From NCBI GenBank assembly GCA_964579325.1, contig CAZOHN010000210.1, positions 1-6,207 on the forward strand: DNA of 6,207 nucleotides. The letters are read 5' to 3'. Positions 1 to 5,543 of the stretch are shown piece after piece. Under the pieces are notes generated by a model. The model saw only the letters and a program-made list of their open reading frames with translations. It did not search any database and had not been told where the DNA came from. Each line of letters opens with the position of its first letter. Positions within the stretch are counted from its first letter, which is position 1. The translations under genes and the position numbers were made by a program. The DNA is from CAZOHN01 sp964579325. GTDB lineage: Bacteria; Pseudomonadota; Alphaproteobacteria; Rhodobacterales; Rhodobacteraceae.

Positions 1-913
1 GGTGTTCACCGGATCGACCGGCCGCGTGTTCCCGGTGGCCATGAAGGCCTCGCCGCTCCTGCGGGCCTGGCTGGTGCGGCTGGCGGGGCTTGGCGTGACG
101 CTCAGGACCCGCTGGCGCTGGGTGGGCTGGGAGGCGGACGCTCTGGTGTTCGAGACCCCTGAGGGGCGGCAACTGGAGCGACCGGACATCACGGTTCTGG
201 CGCTGGGCGGGGCGAGCTGGGCACGGCTGGGGTCGGATGCGGCCTGGGTGCCGTGGCTGGAAGCGCGCGGCGTGGAGGTCGCGCCATTCCGCCCCGCGAA
301 CGTGGGGTTCCGCGTCGACTGGTCGCCGCAGATGGCGCGGCACTTCGGCCAGCCGGTGAAGGGTGCGGCGCTGCTTGCGGGCGGGCACCGCGAGCGGGGC
401 GAGTTCGTGGTGAGCGCGCGCGGGATCGAGGGCGGCGGGGTCTATGCCGTCTCGGCGGCGGTGCGCGACGGGGCGGCGCTGGCGCTGGACCTCGTGCCGG
501 ACCTTTCCGGCGAGGAGGTCACGCGGCGGCTGGCGGCGACGCGGACGAAGGACAGTACCGCGAACCGGCTGCGCAAGGCGCTGGGGCTCGACCCGGTGAA
601 GCTGGCGCTGCTGATGGAGTGGGGGCGGCCCCTGCCGGAGGGCGGGGCGCTCGCGGCGCTGGTGAAGGCGCTGCCGGTGCGGCACGGCGGGCCGCGGCCG
701 ATGGACGAGGCGATTTCGAGCGCCGGCGGGGTGACGCGGGCGGCCGTGACGGAGGGGCTGGAACTGATCGCGGTTCCGGGCGTTTGGGTTGCGGGCGAGA
801 TGCTGGACTGGGAGGCGCCGACGGGCGGCTATCTGCTGACCGCCTGTTTTTCGAGCGGCAGGCGGGCCGGACGCGCGGCGCTTTGCCATCTTGGTGCCGC
901 AAGCCCGCCCTGA
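1..913 (+). CDS. FAD-dependent oxidoreductase, HI0933/YhiN-type (PP_4765-like), 5' truncated by window
   Basis: Partial protein: the frame is open at the left edge (first full codon at base 2) and ends in TGA at 911-913, giving 303 visible residues. The apparent GTG start at base 2 is an internal Val. I infer that roughly 90-100 N-terminal residues, carrying the GxGxxG dinucleotide fold, lie outside the window. Visible landmarks, numbered from base 2, are STGRVFPVAMKASPLLRAWL at 5-24, the ALGGASWARLGSDAAW stretch at 67-82, and the C-terminal FAD-site block GEMLDWEAPTGGYLLTACFS at 265-284 followed by SGRRAG. These are typical of the HI0933-like flavoproteins, in particular the PP_4765 subgroup. 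The family is cytoplasmic and binds FAD, but no substrate is firmly established. No operon partner upstream is visible, and the next gene starts 97 bases downstream. Confidence 0.88.
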   Translation, partial: VFTGSTGRVFPVAMKASPLLRAWLVRLAGLGVTLRTRWRWVGWEADALVFETPEGRQLERPDITVLALGGASWARLGSDAAWVPWLEARGVEVAPFRPANVGFRVDWSPQMARHFGQPVKGAALLAGGHRERGEFVVSARGIEGGGVYAVSAAVRDGAALALDLVPDLSGEEVTRRLAATRTKDSTANRLRKALGLDPVKLALLMEWGRPLPEGGALAALVKALPVRHGGPRPMDEAISSAGGVTRAAVTEGLELIAVPGVWVAGEMLDWEAPTGGYLLTACFSSGRRAGRAALCHLGAASPP

Positions 914-927
914 CGGACGCACCATTA

Positions 928-960
928 AGGGTTTCCCTACCTTGCTATGGGAGTTTCTCC
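928..960 (+). promoter_or_regulatory. Gap between flavoprotein and 93-aa gene, with two TTT-centred dyads
   Basis: The 97-base gap (914-1010) is less GC-rich than its flanks around 921-957. It holds two short inverted repeats of the same design: AGGG-TTT-CCCT at 928-938 and GGAG-TTT-CTCC at 950-960. Their centres are 22 bp apart, close to two helical turns. A protein binding two sites on the same face is possible, as is a promoter for the downstream gene, but I see no convincing -35/-10 pair. The arms are only 4 bp, so chance is a real alternative. Confidence 0.25.
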
Positions 961-1010
961 GGTGCGGCGTTCCGAAGGCACCGGCGCTGCTCCGCGACCG
1001 AGGTAGACCG

Positions 1011-1292
1011 ATGCAACAGACCGACCACACCCTTGCGCTCATGGCCGAAGTCGGCGCGCTCAGGAAGTTCCTGATCTCGGCCGTGGCGCTGAAGCTGCTC
1101 GATGAACCCTCGCCGCTCGATGCCTATGCCGCGCTCGGCGTCCGACTTGCGCAGGACGAGACGATGCCGGGAGACCATGGCGGCGCGCTCGACCCGGCGG
1201 TGTCCGACATGCTGGCTGCCGAGACGGACGAGCGCGTGATCGCGCTGGTCGGCGACCTCGGCTCGAAGCTGCGGCTGTTCCTCGGGGCCTGA
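1011..1292 (+). CDS. Hypothetical protein, 93 aa
   Basis: I do not recognise this protein. The ATG at 1011 is chosen because GAGG (1000-1003) sits 7 bases upstream as a ribosome binding site. The open frame continues upstream to a GTG at 891 inside the flavoprotein gene, but the added 40 residues look like translated spacer. The protein opens MQQTDHTLALMAEVGALRKF, is mostly helical in character, and has neither a signal peptide nor a membrane segment. The N-terminal half is a likely amphipathic helix (LALMAEVGALRKFLISAVALKLL). The centre is acidic and Gly-rich (DETMPGDHGGALD), and a second helix follows (DERVIALVGDLGSKLRLFLGA). It has no cysteine and no metal-binding cluster. It converges with the small minus-strand gene, with 6 bases between the stop codons. 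Confidence 0.7.
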   Translation: MQQTDHTLALMAEVGALRKFLISAVALKLLDEPSPLDAYAALGVRLAQDETMPGDHGGALDPAVSDMLAAETDERVIALVGDLGSKLRLFLGA

Positions 1293-1298
1293 ACCCGG

Positions 1299-1634
1299 TC
1301 AGGGGAAAAACTCGGGCGGGGGCGTCACGACAACCGTCGCCACGAAGGGCGCGAGATCGGGCGCGATGTGCTGCGCCTGCGCGCCCTCGCTGACCGGACC
1401 CTCGGCCGCCGAAAGCCCGAACACCTCGCGGAACAGGCCCGGATCGCCCGCGATCGAGAGCGTGTTGAGGTTGCCCTCCTCGATCACGAACCCCTTTTCG
1501 GACAGCACCTTGCGAACCTGCTCGGCCCGGGCGGGCGTCACATCGCCCTTGCCCATGGCCTCGGTCAGGATCGAGCGGCCGTCTTCGGCCTTCATCACCA
1601 GTTGCGCGCGGAACATCTCTCCGTCGCCGTTCAT
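1299..1634 (-). CDS. Stand-alone homologue of the adjacent protease's propeptide; candidate protease inhibitor or folding helper, 111 aa
   Basis: The ATG at 1632-1634 follows GAGG (complement of 1639-1642) by 4 bases; TGA is at 1299-1301. No family was recognised from this protein alone, but it aligns by eye with residues ~1-136 of the protease encoded just upstream. KVLSEKGF...N.LSI..G...FREVFG at 42-73 matches KALAKAGF...N.ISI..G...FRDFFG at 49-82, with one 2-residue gap. The C-terminal AP...VVTPPPEFFP matches AP...VIVRPPTYFAP. The spacing from GF to the conserved Asn is identical. The protein ends at this PPxFF segment, where the protease's propeptide meets its linker and catalytic domain. 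It has no signal peptide, no Cys and no catalytic residues. Inference: it binds the protease cleft through its free C-terminus, or assists folding, as I9-type propeptide inhibitors do. A decayed duplicate is the alternative. It lies 56 bases downstream of the protease and is probably co-transcribed. Confidence 0.82.
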   Translation of the reverse strand: MNGDGEMFRAQLVMKAEDGRSILTEAMGKGDVTPARAEQVRKVLSEKGFVIEEGNLNTLSIAGDPGLFREVFGLSAAEGPVSEGAQAQHIAPDLAPFVATVVVTPPPEFFP

Positions 1635-1656
1635 CTCGCCTCGCTTTTCTGTCGTC

Positions 1657-1682
1657 GGAGGCCGCGCCGGGGCGCGGCCTCC
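1657..1682 (-). promoter_or_regulatory. Intercistronic hairpin between protease and propeptide-like gene
   Basis: This is a perfect 12-bp inverted repeat, GGAGGCCGCGCC and its complement, around a 2-base centre; in RNA the loop would open to 4 bases. It starts 8 bases after the protease stop and ends 14 bases before the GAGG of the next gene. No U-run follows on the minus strand (GACGACAGAAAAGCG), so it is not a classical intrinsic terminator. It could protect the 3' end of the protease message, attenuate read-through, or set the ratio of protease to small protein. Confidence 0.6.
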
Positions 1683-1690
1683 ACCCTCGC

Positions 1691-3238
1691 TCAGCGTGAG
1701 CGGAGGGTCTCGATCAGGTCCTCCACGAACTCCTTCGTCACCGCGGGCATCTTGCCCGAGGACACCATGGCCATCTGCTGCTCCTTGGGCGCCGCGAAGA
1801 ACGCCGTCGCGATGTCGCCCATCGAGATGAGGTAGGACCATTTGGCATCCGCCAGTCCGCGCCCGGTTGCGAGATCGGGGCCGACACCGGCGGTATCGCC
1901 CATCTGGGTGGTGCCCTTCTTCACGTCGCGGCCGCTCTGCATCAGCTTGTCCTTGACCTGTGCCGGCGTCAGCGTCGGGTTCTTCTCGAGCATCAGCGCG
2001 GCGATTCCCGCGACCTGCGGGCAGGCCGCCGACGTGCCCGAGAACAGGCCCCAGCCATCGGTGTTCGACCCGGTGGACGGCGCGATCGAATCAAGCGGGG
2101 AGCCCTCCGGCACCGGCAGCAGGATCGAAGGTGCCTTGGTGCCGCCGATGTTCACGCCCTTGCCGGTGAGGCCGCAGATGTCGGGCACGGCGCGGCCGGG
2201 ATACCAGGTCGAATTGAAAGAGGAGGCATAGGACGAGGCCTCGAAATCGTTCATGTCCGGCAGGTTGACGTGGACACCGCCGACCGAGATCACGTCGGGG
2301 TGGCTGCCGGGGAAGCCGAAGTGCCCGTTGCCGGCCGAGAAGCACACGACGATACCCTGCGCGACTGCGTTCGCCACCGCGGCCTCCAGCGGCTTGAGCC
2401 AGACCGGAATGGCCGTGCCCGGCATGTCGACCGAATAGCCCCAGCTGTTCGAGATGACATGCGGCTTCACGCTGGCGCTCACGGCGGTGTTGATCGCGCC
2501 TGCGGTATCGTTCGCCATCTTGATCATGCGCAGCGTGCAATCTGGTGCGCAGGCGAAGACATTGGCGCTTTCGCCGGTGCCGTGGCCGTTCTCGTCCACT
2601 GCCGCGTTCACGGCTCCGGGGGCGAGGAGGGTCGAGCGGAAGCGGTAGCCGCGTTCGGTGAAGAACGCGTGCCGGAAGTGGCCGGTGTCGATCATCGTCA
2701 CTTCGATGCCACGGCCGGTGACCCCGAGCCGGTGCACGCGGTTGGCGCGCAGCACGGTGGCCACGCCGTCGGGCACCGTGAGGTAGGGGTAGGCGTTGGC
2801 GTGGACCGGCGCGAGCGGCGGGATGGCCGAAGGAGCGAAATAGGTCGGCGGACGCACTATCACTGCGCCCTCGATCAGGTTGGCGTATTGATTCGGGGCC
2901 TCGAGAAGTGCCTCGGCGCCCTCGGCGGCGGTGCCGAGGAAGGTCACCTGTTCACCTTCGGCGACTTCGGCGGTCTGCTTGGTCAGCTTGGCACCGAAGA
3001 AATCGCGGAACTGCTTGGCACTGCCACCGATGGAAATGGAGATTTCGTTCGAGGCTTCGTCGAAGACGTGGAACCCGGCCTTGGCGAGCGCCTTCTTGGC
3101 GTCGCGGATGTCGGTCGGCGCCGAGGTGAACTGTCGGACGGTCTCCTGCGAGATCGTCGCCTCGGCGTCGAACAGTGAATTCGGGCCGATGGACTTGGGG
3201 GAAACGTTTGCAACCACTTCAAAGGTCTGTTCGGTCAT
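1691..3238 (-). CDS. S8 (subtilisin-family) serine protease with S53-like N-terminal propeptide, no signal peptide, 515 aa
   Basis: Endopeptidase. The ATG at 3236-3238 follows AGGGAGGA (3247-3254) by 8 bases; TGA is at 1691-1693. Domains: propeptide at about 1-130, a Pro-rich linker PPTYFAPSAIPPLAP at 130-144, catalytic domain at about 155-465, and a helical tail to 515. Catalytic residues are Asp184 (TMIDTGH), His219 (ENGHGTG), oxyanion Asn304 (SAGNGHFG) and Ser403 (SGTSAACP). These are S8 features; an S53 enzyme would have a Glu/Asp pair and an oxyanion Asp. The propeptide, with L..AGFHV....N.ISISIGG...QFRDFFG and a later P...A..I.G segment, recalls the S53 pro-kumamolisin activation domain as I remember it. 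The start MTEQTFEVVANV has no signal peptide, and there are no membrane helices or RTX repeats, so it is cytoplasmic or leaves by an unknown route. It has five Cys (230, 234, 299, 355, 406). It is followed by its propeptide-like partner. Substrate unknown. Confidence 0.93.
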   Translation of the reverse strand: MTEQTFEVVANVSPKSIGPNSLFDAEATISQETVRQFTSAPTDIRDAKKALAKAGFHVFDEASNEISISIGGSAKQFRDFFGAKLTKQTAEVAEGEQVTFLGTAAEGAEALLEAPNQYANLIEGAVIVRPPTYFAPSAIPPLAPVHANAYPYLTVPDGVATVLRANRVHRLGVTGRGIEVTMIDTGHFRHAFFTERGYRFRSTLLAPGAVNAAVDENGHGTGESANVFACAPDCTLRMIKMANDTAGAINTAVSASVKPHVISNSWGYSVDMPGTAIPVWLKPLEAAVANAVAQGIVVCFSAGNGHFGFPGSHPDVISVGGVHVNLPDMNDFEASSYASSFNSTWYPGRAVPDICGLTGKGVNIGGTKAPSILLPVPEGSPLDSIAPSTGSNTDGWGLFSGTSAACPQVAGIAALMLEKNPTLTPAQVKDKLMQSGRDVKKGTTQMGDTAGVGPDLATGRGLADAKWSYLISMGDIATAFFAAPKEQQMAMVSSGKMPAVTKEFVEDLIETLRSR

Positions 3239-3246
3239 TCTGGAAG

Positions 3247-3254
3247 TCCTCCCT
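3247..3254 (-). promoter_or_regulatory. Strong ribosome binding site of the protease gene
   Basis: The minus strand reads AGGGAGGA, a near-complete anti-Shine-Dalgarno match, 8 bases before the ATG at 3238. It fixes the protease start and is the strongest such site in the window. Confidence 0.7.
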
Positions 3255-3265
3255 GCAATGACCGG

Positions 3266-3294
3266 AAGCTACCACCTGTAGGTGAGTCGAGCAA
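3266..3294 (-). promoter_or_regulatory. Candidate promoter of the protease, with a dyad in the spacer
   Basis: On the minus strand TTGCTC (3289-3294) and TAGCTT (3266-3271) are separated by 17 bases, a plausible sigma-70-type -35/-10 pair 27 bases upstream of the protease start codon. The spacer contains the palindrome CACCT-AC-AGGTG (3273-3284), which would suit a repressor or activator acting on this promoter. The region is clearly less GC-rich than the surrounding genes. Both boxes are imperfect, so the assignment is tentative. Confidence 0.35.
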
Positions 3295-3308
3295 CTTTTG
3301 GTTGAAAG

Positions 3309-3350
3309 CGTTTCGTCTGGCGAAACGATCTTTCGCCAGACCGGATCGTT
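3309..3350 (-). terminator. Cluster of competing inverted repeats after the GST gene
   Basis: The core is a perfect 11-bp inverted repeat, GTCTGGCGAAA (3315-3325) and TTTCGCCAGAC (3331-3341), around CGATC. Two further repeats overlap it and exclude it: CGTTTCG (3309-3315) with CGAAACG (3321-3327), and AACGATC (3324-3330) with GATCGTT (3344-3350), the last reaching the GST stop codon. It lies directly after the GST stop, so a transcript end for that gene is the simplest reading. No U-run follows the core stem on the minus strand (GAAACGC). It could instead act as an attenuator or protein-binding site ahead of the protease. Confidence 0.45.
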
Positions 3351-3937
3351 CAGCGCCCCATGGCCCGCAGATAGGCGGGTCGTTGACGCATCCGTGCGAG
3401 ATAGGCGGCGAGCTCCGGCTCGGTGATCGGGAAGTTCGCGGCCATCGCCCAGGTGCCGCAGTGCGTGAGGATGACGTCCGGAACGGTCATTTCCGCGCCC
3501 ATCACGAAAGGGCCCGTGCCGATGCGCTGGATCAGGGTGCGCTGGCTGCGCTCGAACTCCCACTTGAGGCTGTCCTTGATGCCGGATTGGCGCAGATCCT
3601 CTGGCAGGATGAAGCTGTGGCGGGCGGCCATCCACAGCGCAGCGTCGAATTCGTCGAGCAGGAACTGGGTCAGGCTGTCCTGCCGCGCGCGGTCGAGCGT
3701 GCCCGCGGGATAGGTGAAGGCGCCGTGCTTGTCGGCGAGGTACTGGATGATCGCGGTCGAATCGGTGATCGGCACGCCGTCCTCGACGAGAACGGGAACC
3801 TTGCCGGCCGGGTTGAAGGCGATGACATCCTCGGACCTTGGCGGCACGGACAGGTGTTCGTAGGGCTGCCCCAGTTCCTCCAGCATCCAGATGACCCGCG
3901 CCGCGCGGCTCTTCGTGCTGCCGACCACCTTGTACAT
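3350..3937 (-). CDS. Glutathione S-transferase family protein, 195 aa
   Basis: Cytoplasmic GST-fold protein, presumably using glutathione in conjugation or reduction; the substrate cannot be read from the sequence. The ATG at 3935-3937 follows AAGGGGAG (3944-3951) by 6 bases. An in-frame start 13 codons further upstream (MADCRRGGEGEIG) was rejected because it would translate this ribosome binding site. The N-terminal thioredoxin-like domain (about 1-73) shows GSTKSRAARVIWMLEE at 6-21 with a possible active-site Ser at 7 or 10, the cis-Pro motif GKVPVLVEDG at 45-54, and the glutathione-binding DSTAIIQYLAD at 59-69, with Asp in place of the usual Glu. The C-terminal all-helical domain includes the N-capping segment TVPDVILTHCGTWA at 151-164. 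The length is slightly short but normal. It starts 81 bases after holA and may be the operon's last gene or have its own promoter. Confidence 0.9.
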   Translation of the reverse strand: MYKVVGSTKSRAARVIWMLEELGQPYEHLSVPPRSEDVIAFNPAGKVPVLVEDGVPITDSTAIIQYLADKHGAFTYPAGTLDRARQDSLTQFLLDEFDAALWMAARHSFILPEDLRQSGIKDSLKWEFERSQRTLIQRIGTGPFVMGAEMTVPDVILTHCGTWAMAANFPITEPELAAYLARMRQRPAYLRAMGR

Positions 3938-3966
3938 GCCGATCTCCCCTTCGCCACCGCGGCGGC

Positions 3967-4009
3967 AGTCAGCCACGGCTGGCTACCCGGTGCAAGGGGT
4001 GCAAAGGGG
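3967..4009 (-). repeat. holA-GST gap: tandem TGCAARGGGG repeat and weak hairpin
   Basis: The 81-base gap between holA and the GST start holds two adjacent copies of a 9-10-base unit, TGCAAGGGG (3991-3999) and TGCAAAGGGG (4000-4009). It also holds a short hairpin, CAGCC-AC-GGCTG (3970-3981), extendable to 3967-3984 with one mismatch. There is no U-run, so an intrinsic terminator for holA is not supported. The TTGCA elements on the minus strand could be -35 boxes, but no -10 at a suitable distance stands out. Confidence 0.3.
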
Positions 4010-4018
4010 GGGCGCGCC

Positions 4019-5041
4019 TCAGCGCCGGGGCATCATCGCGAGGCGGATCAGGGCGCGTTCGACCAGCGCCATGGCCGGGGTGCGGGCGGTGGAGCGCAAC
4101 GTGAGGTCGGTGTCGACCAGAAGCGCGAGCGCGTCCTCCAGCCTGTGCATCCCCCAGGTCCGCGCCTGCCGCAGCATCCGGTCGCGCCGCGCGCCGTAGG
4201 GCGGTGGCCGGAGCAGGCCGAGGCCGCTCTCCGGCCCGCCGGGAGCGGATGCCACGGTGTGCAACTGGCGGAAATGGCGCGTGGCGCCGATACAAAGGCT
4301 GACAGGCGTGGTGCCCTGGGACTCCATCCGGCGCATCAGAGGCCCGAGCGCGCGGCTCTCGCCGTCGGCCACCGCGTCGAGCAGGTCGTCGAGGTCGACC
4401 TCGGTGGACGTGGGGGCGACGGCGGCGATGTCGGCCGGGCCGACGGGAGTGGGGTCGCCGCGCTTGTACAGCGCGAGCTTTGCAAGCGTCTGGCGGAAAT
4501 CGCCGGGGCCGAGCTGGCGCGAGAGGTCCGCGAGCGCGGTCATCGCCTCGCGGTCGATGTCGGTCATGCCGGCGCGGCGCAGTTCGGCCTCGATCTCCTC
4601 GCGGCTGGGCGGGTCGTCGTAGAGGCCGATGGCATAGGCGTTGGGGTGGCCCTCGAAGAGCTTGCGCAGGGCCGATTTCGCGGTGAGCTGCCCGGCCGTG
4701 ACGACAACGGTTGCATCGCCGTCGCGCCAGTCCGACAGCGCCGCGCCGATGACGGGCGCAAGGCCGTCGCCGGCGTCCTCGAGGAAGGCCGCGCGCGGGC
4801 CGGGGAAGAAGCCCGAGGCGCGCATCGCGTCCGACAGAAGCGCGCCGTCGCGGCGCAGGTCGGCGGCGGGGATGCGGGCAAGGCGCATCTCGGCCTCGCC
4901 CTCGGGGCCGATCAGGCCAAGGATCAGTTCCTGCCGCTTGAGCGCCACGCGCATCGGGTCGGCGCCGAAGACGAGCCAGCCGGTGCGGCCCGCTTCCGGC
5001 CGGGCGAGGAGGCGTCCGGCGGCGGCGCCCGAGGCTTTCAC
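4019..5041 (-). CDS. holA: DNA polymerase III subunit delta
   Basis: Delta subunit of the clamp loader, which opens the beta sliding clamp during replication. The start codon is GTG (complement of 5039-5041), with GAAGG 8 bases upstream inside the end of lptE; the stop is TGA at 4019-4021. At 340 residues it has the usual family length. Landmarks are the N-terminal WLVFGADPMRVALKRQELIL at 22-41, GLIGPEGEAEMRLARI at 42-57, the LTAKSALRKLFEGH segment at 119-132 in the domain I-II region, LGPGDFRQTLAKLALY at 177-192, and the C-terminal helical collar segment TDLTLRSTARTPAMALVERA at 311-330. As usual for delta, no Walker A P-loop is seen. It follows lptE by 10 bases, so translational coupling is likely. 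leuS-lptE-holA is a recurrent alphaproteobacterial order. Confidence 0.93.
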   Translation of the reverse strand: MKASGAAAGRLLARPEAGRTGWLVFGADPMRVALKRQELILGLIGPEGEAEMRLARIPAADLRRDGALLSDAMRASGFFPGPRAAFLEDAGDGLAPVIGAALSDWRDGDATVVVTAGQLTAKSALRKLFEGHPNAYAIGLYDDPPSREEIEAELRRAGMTDIDREAMTALADLSRQLGPGDFRQTLAKLALYKRGDPTPVGPADIAAVAPTSTEVDLDDLLDAVADGESRALGPLMRRMESQGTTPVSLCIGATRHFRQLHTVASAPGGPESGLGLLRPPPYGARRDRMLRQARTWGMHRLEDALALLVDTDLTLRSTARTPAMALVERALIRLAMMPRR

Positions 5042-5051
5042 CGCAGGGCCT

Positions 5052-5543
5052 TCACGGGGTGGCGGACCCCAGCCGCAGGGTGAGCTCGGTCACCAGCTGG
5101 TCGGCGAGGATCGTCATCAACCGGTCCTCCGCATCGCGCCGCGCGGTGGTGGTGGCGACGGTGGTGCCGGTGGCCGAGTAGGCGGTGAAGGCGGTCAGAG
5201 TGCCGCTTTGCGCCGGATCGCCGCCGGTGGCGGGGCGCAGCGACCAGGCCAGCTTGCCGGTCACGGTGTAGCGGTTGATCGTGTTGTCGGGTGCGCGGCC
5301 GACCGCCGTTTCCTCGATGTCGATGCGGTAGCCCAGTGCAAATTCGGGGCTCTCCGCTCGCCCGAGACGGTCCTCGATCCGGGCGGTGAAGCGAAAGCCC
5401 AGCCGGTCGGTCGGCGTGTCGGTGACGATCCCGCCCCGGAGCGCGGCGGCAGGTGCACCGGGCGCGAAGGCGGGCGTGAAGCCGCAGGCCGCCAGCCCGA
5501 GGAGGGCTGCAAGCCCGATGAGCGCGCGCCTAGACGACGACAT
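5052..5543 (-). CDS. lptE: LPS-assembly lipoprotein LptE
   Basis: Outer-membrane lipoprotein that plugs the LptD barrel and helps deliver lipopolysaccharide to the cell surface. The 163 residues begin MSSSRRALIGLAALLGLAAC, a lipoprotein signal peptide with basic residues, a hydrophobic core and the lipobox LAAC giving acylated Cys20. The rest is the small alpha/beta fold of the family: a beta-rich centre (LGFRFTARIEDRL, FALGYRIDIEETAVG, NRYTVTGKLAWSLR), then TLTAFTAYSATGTTVATTTA, and a final helix RRDAEDRLMTILADQLVTEL. Sequence conservation in LptE is low, so much of the call comes from length, lipobox and its position between leuS and holA. The ATG at 5541-5543 lies inside leuS, overlapping it by 14 bases. 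The gene implies a Gram-negative, LPS-producing host. Confidence 0.88.
   Translation of the reverse strand: MSSSRRALIGLAALLGLAACGFTPAFAPGAPAAALRGGIVTDTPTDRLGFRFTARIEDRLGRAESPEFALGYRIDIEETAVGRAPDNTINRYTVTGKLAWSLRPATGGDPAQSGTLTAFTAYSATGTTVATTTARRDAEDRLMTILADQLVTELTLRLGSATP

Noticed and set aside
891..1010. Upstream extension of the 93-aa gene to the GTG at 891
   Set aside because: It would overlap the flavoprotein end and translate the spacer; the ATG at 1011 has a well-placed GAGG.
1288..1303. Shared bidirectional intrinsic terminator at the convergent stop codons
   Set aside because: The stem is only 5 bp and the nearby GGAAAAA run gives U residues before, not after, the stem on the minus strand, and none after it on the plus strand.
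1299..1634. RiPP precursor peptide processed by the neighbouring subtilisin-like protease
   Set aside because: The small protein is a 111-aa folded-domain type with full-length similarity to the propeptide. It has no leader/core division, no Cys/Ser/Thr-rich core, and no modification enzymes are visible nearby.
1635..1841. Longer version of the small minus-strand gene starting at 1841 inside the protease
   Set aside because: The 69 extra residues are an out-of-frame reading of the protease end and the hairpin. The ATG at 1634 has its own ribosome binding site, and homology to the propeptide begins only after it.
2270..3178. 302-codon plus-strand open frame opposite the protease
   Set aside because: It has His/Arg/Gly/Val low-complexity composition, no ribosome binding site of note, and lies wholly opposite a protease with intact catalytic motifs.
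1691..3238. Assignment of the protease to the S53 (sedolisin) family because of its prodomain
   Set aside because: The NGHGT His motif and the SAGN oxyanion Asn are S8 features; sedolisins have a Glu/Asp pair and an oxyanion Asp.
3302..5083. 593-codon open frame on the plus strand across the GST and holA genes
   Set aside because: It is antisense to two clearly recognised genes, is rich in Arg/Gly/Ala/His with no domain pattern, and is the expected shadow of high-GC coding DNA.
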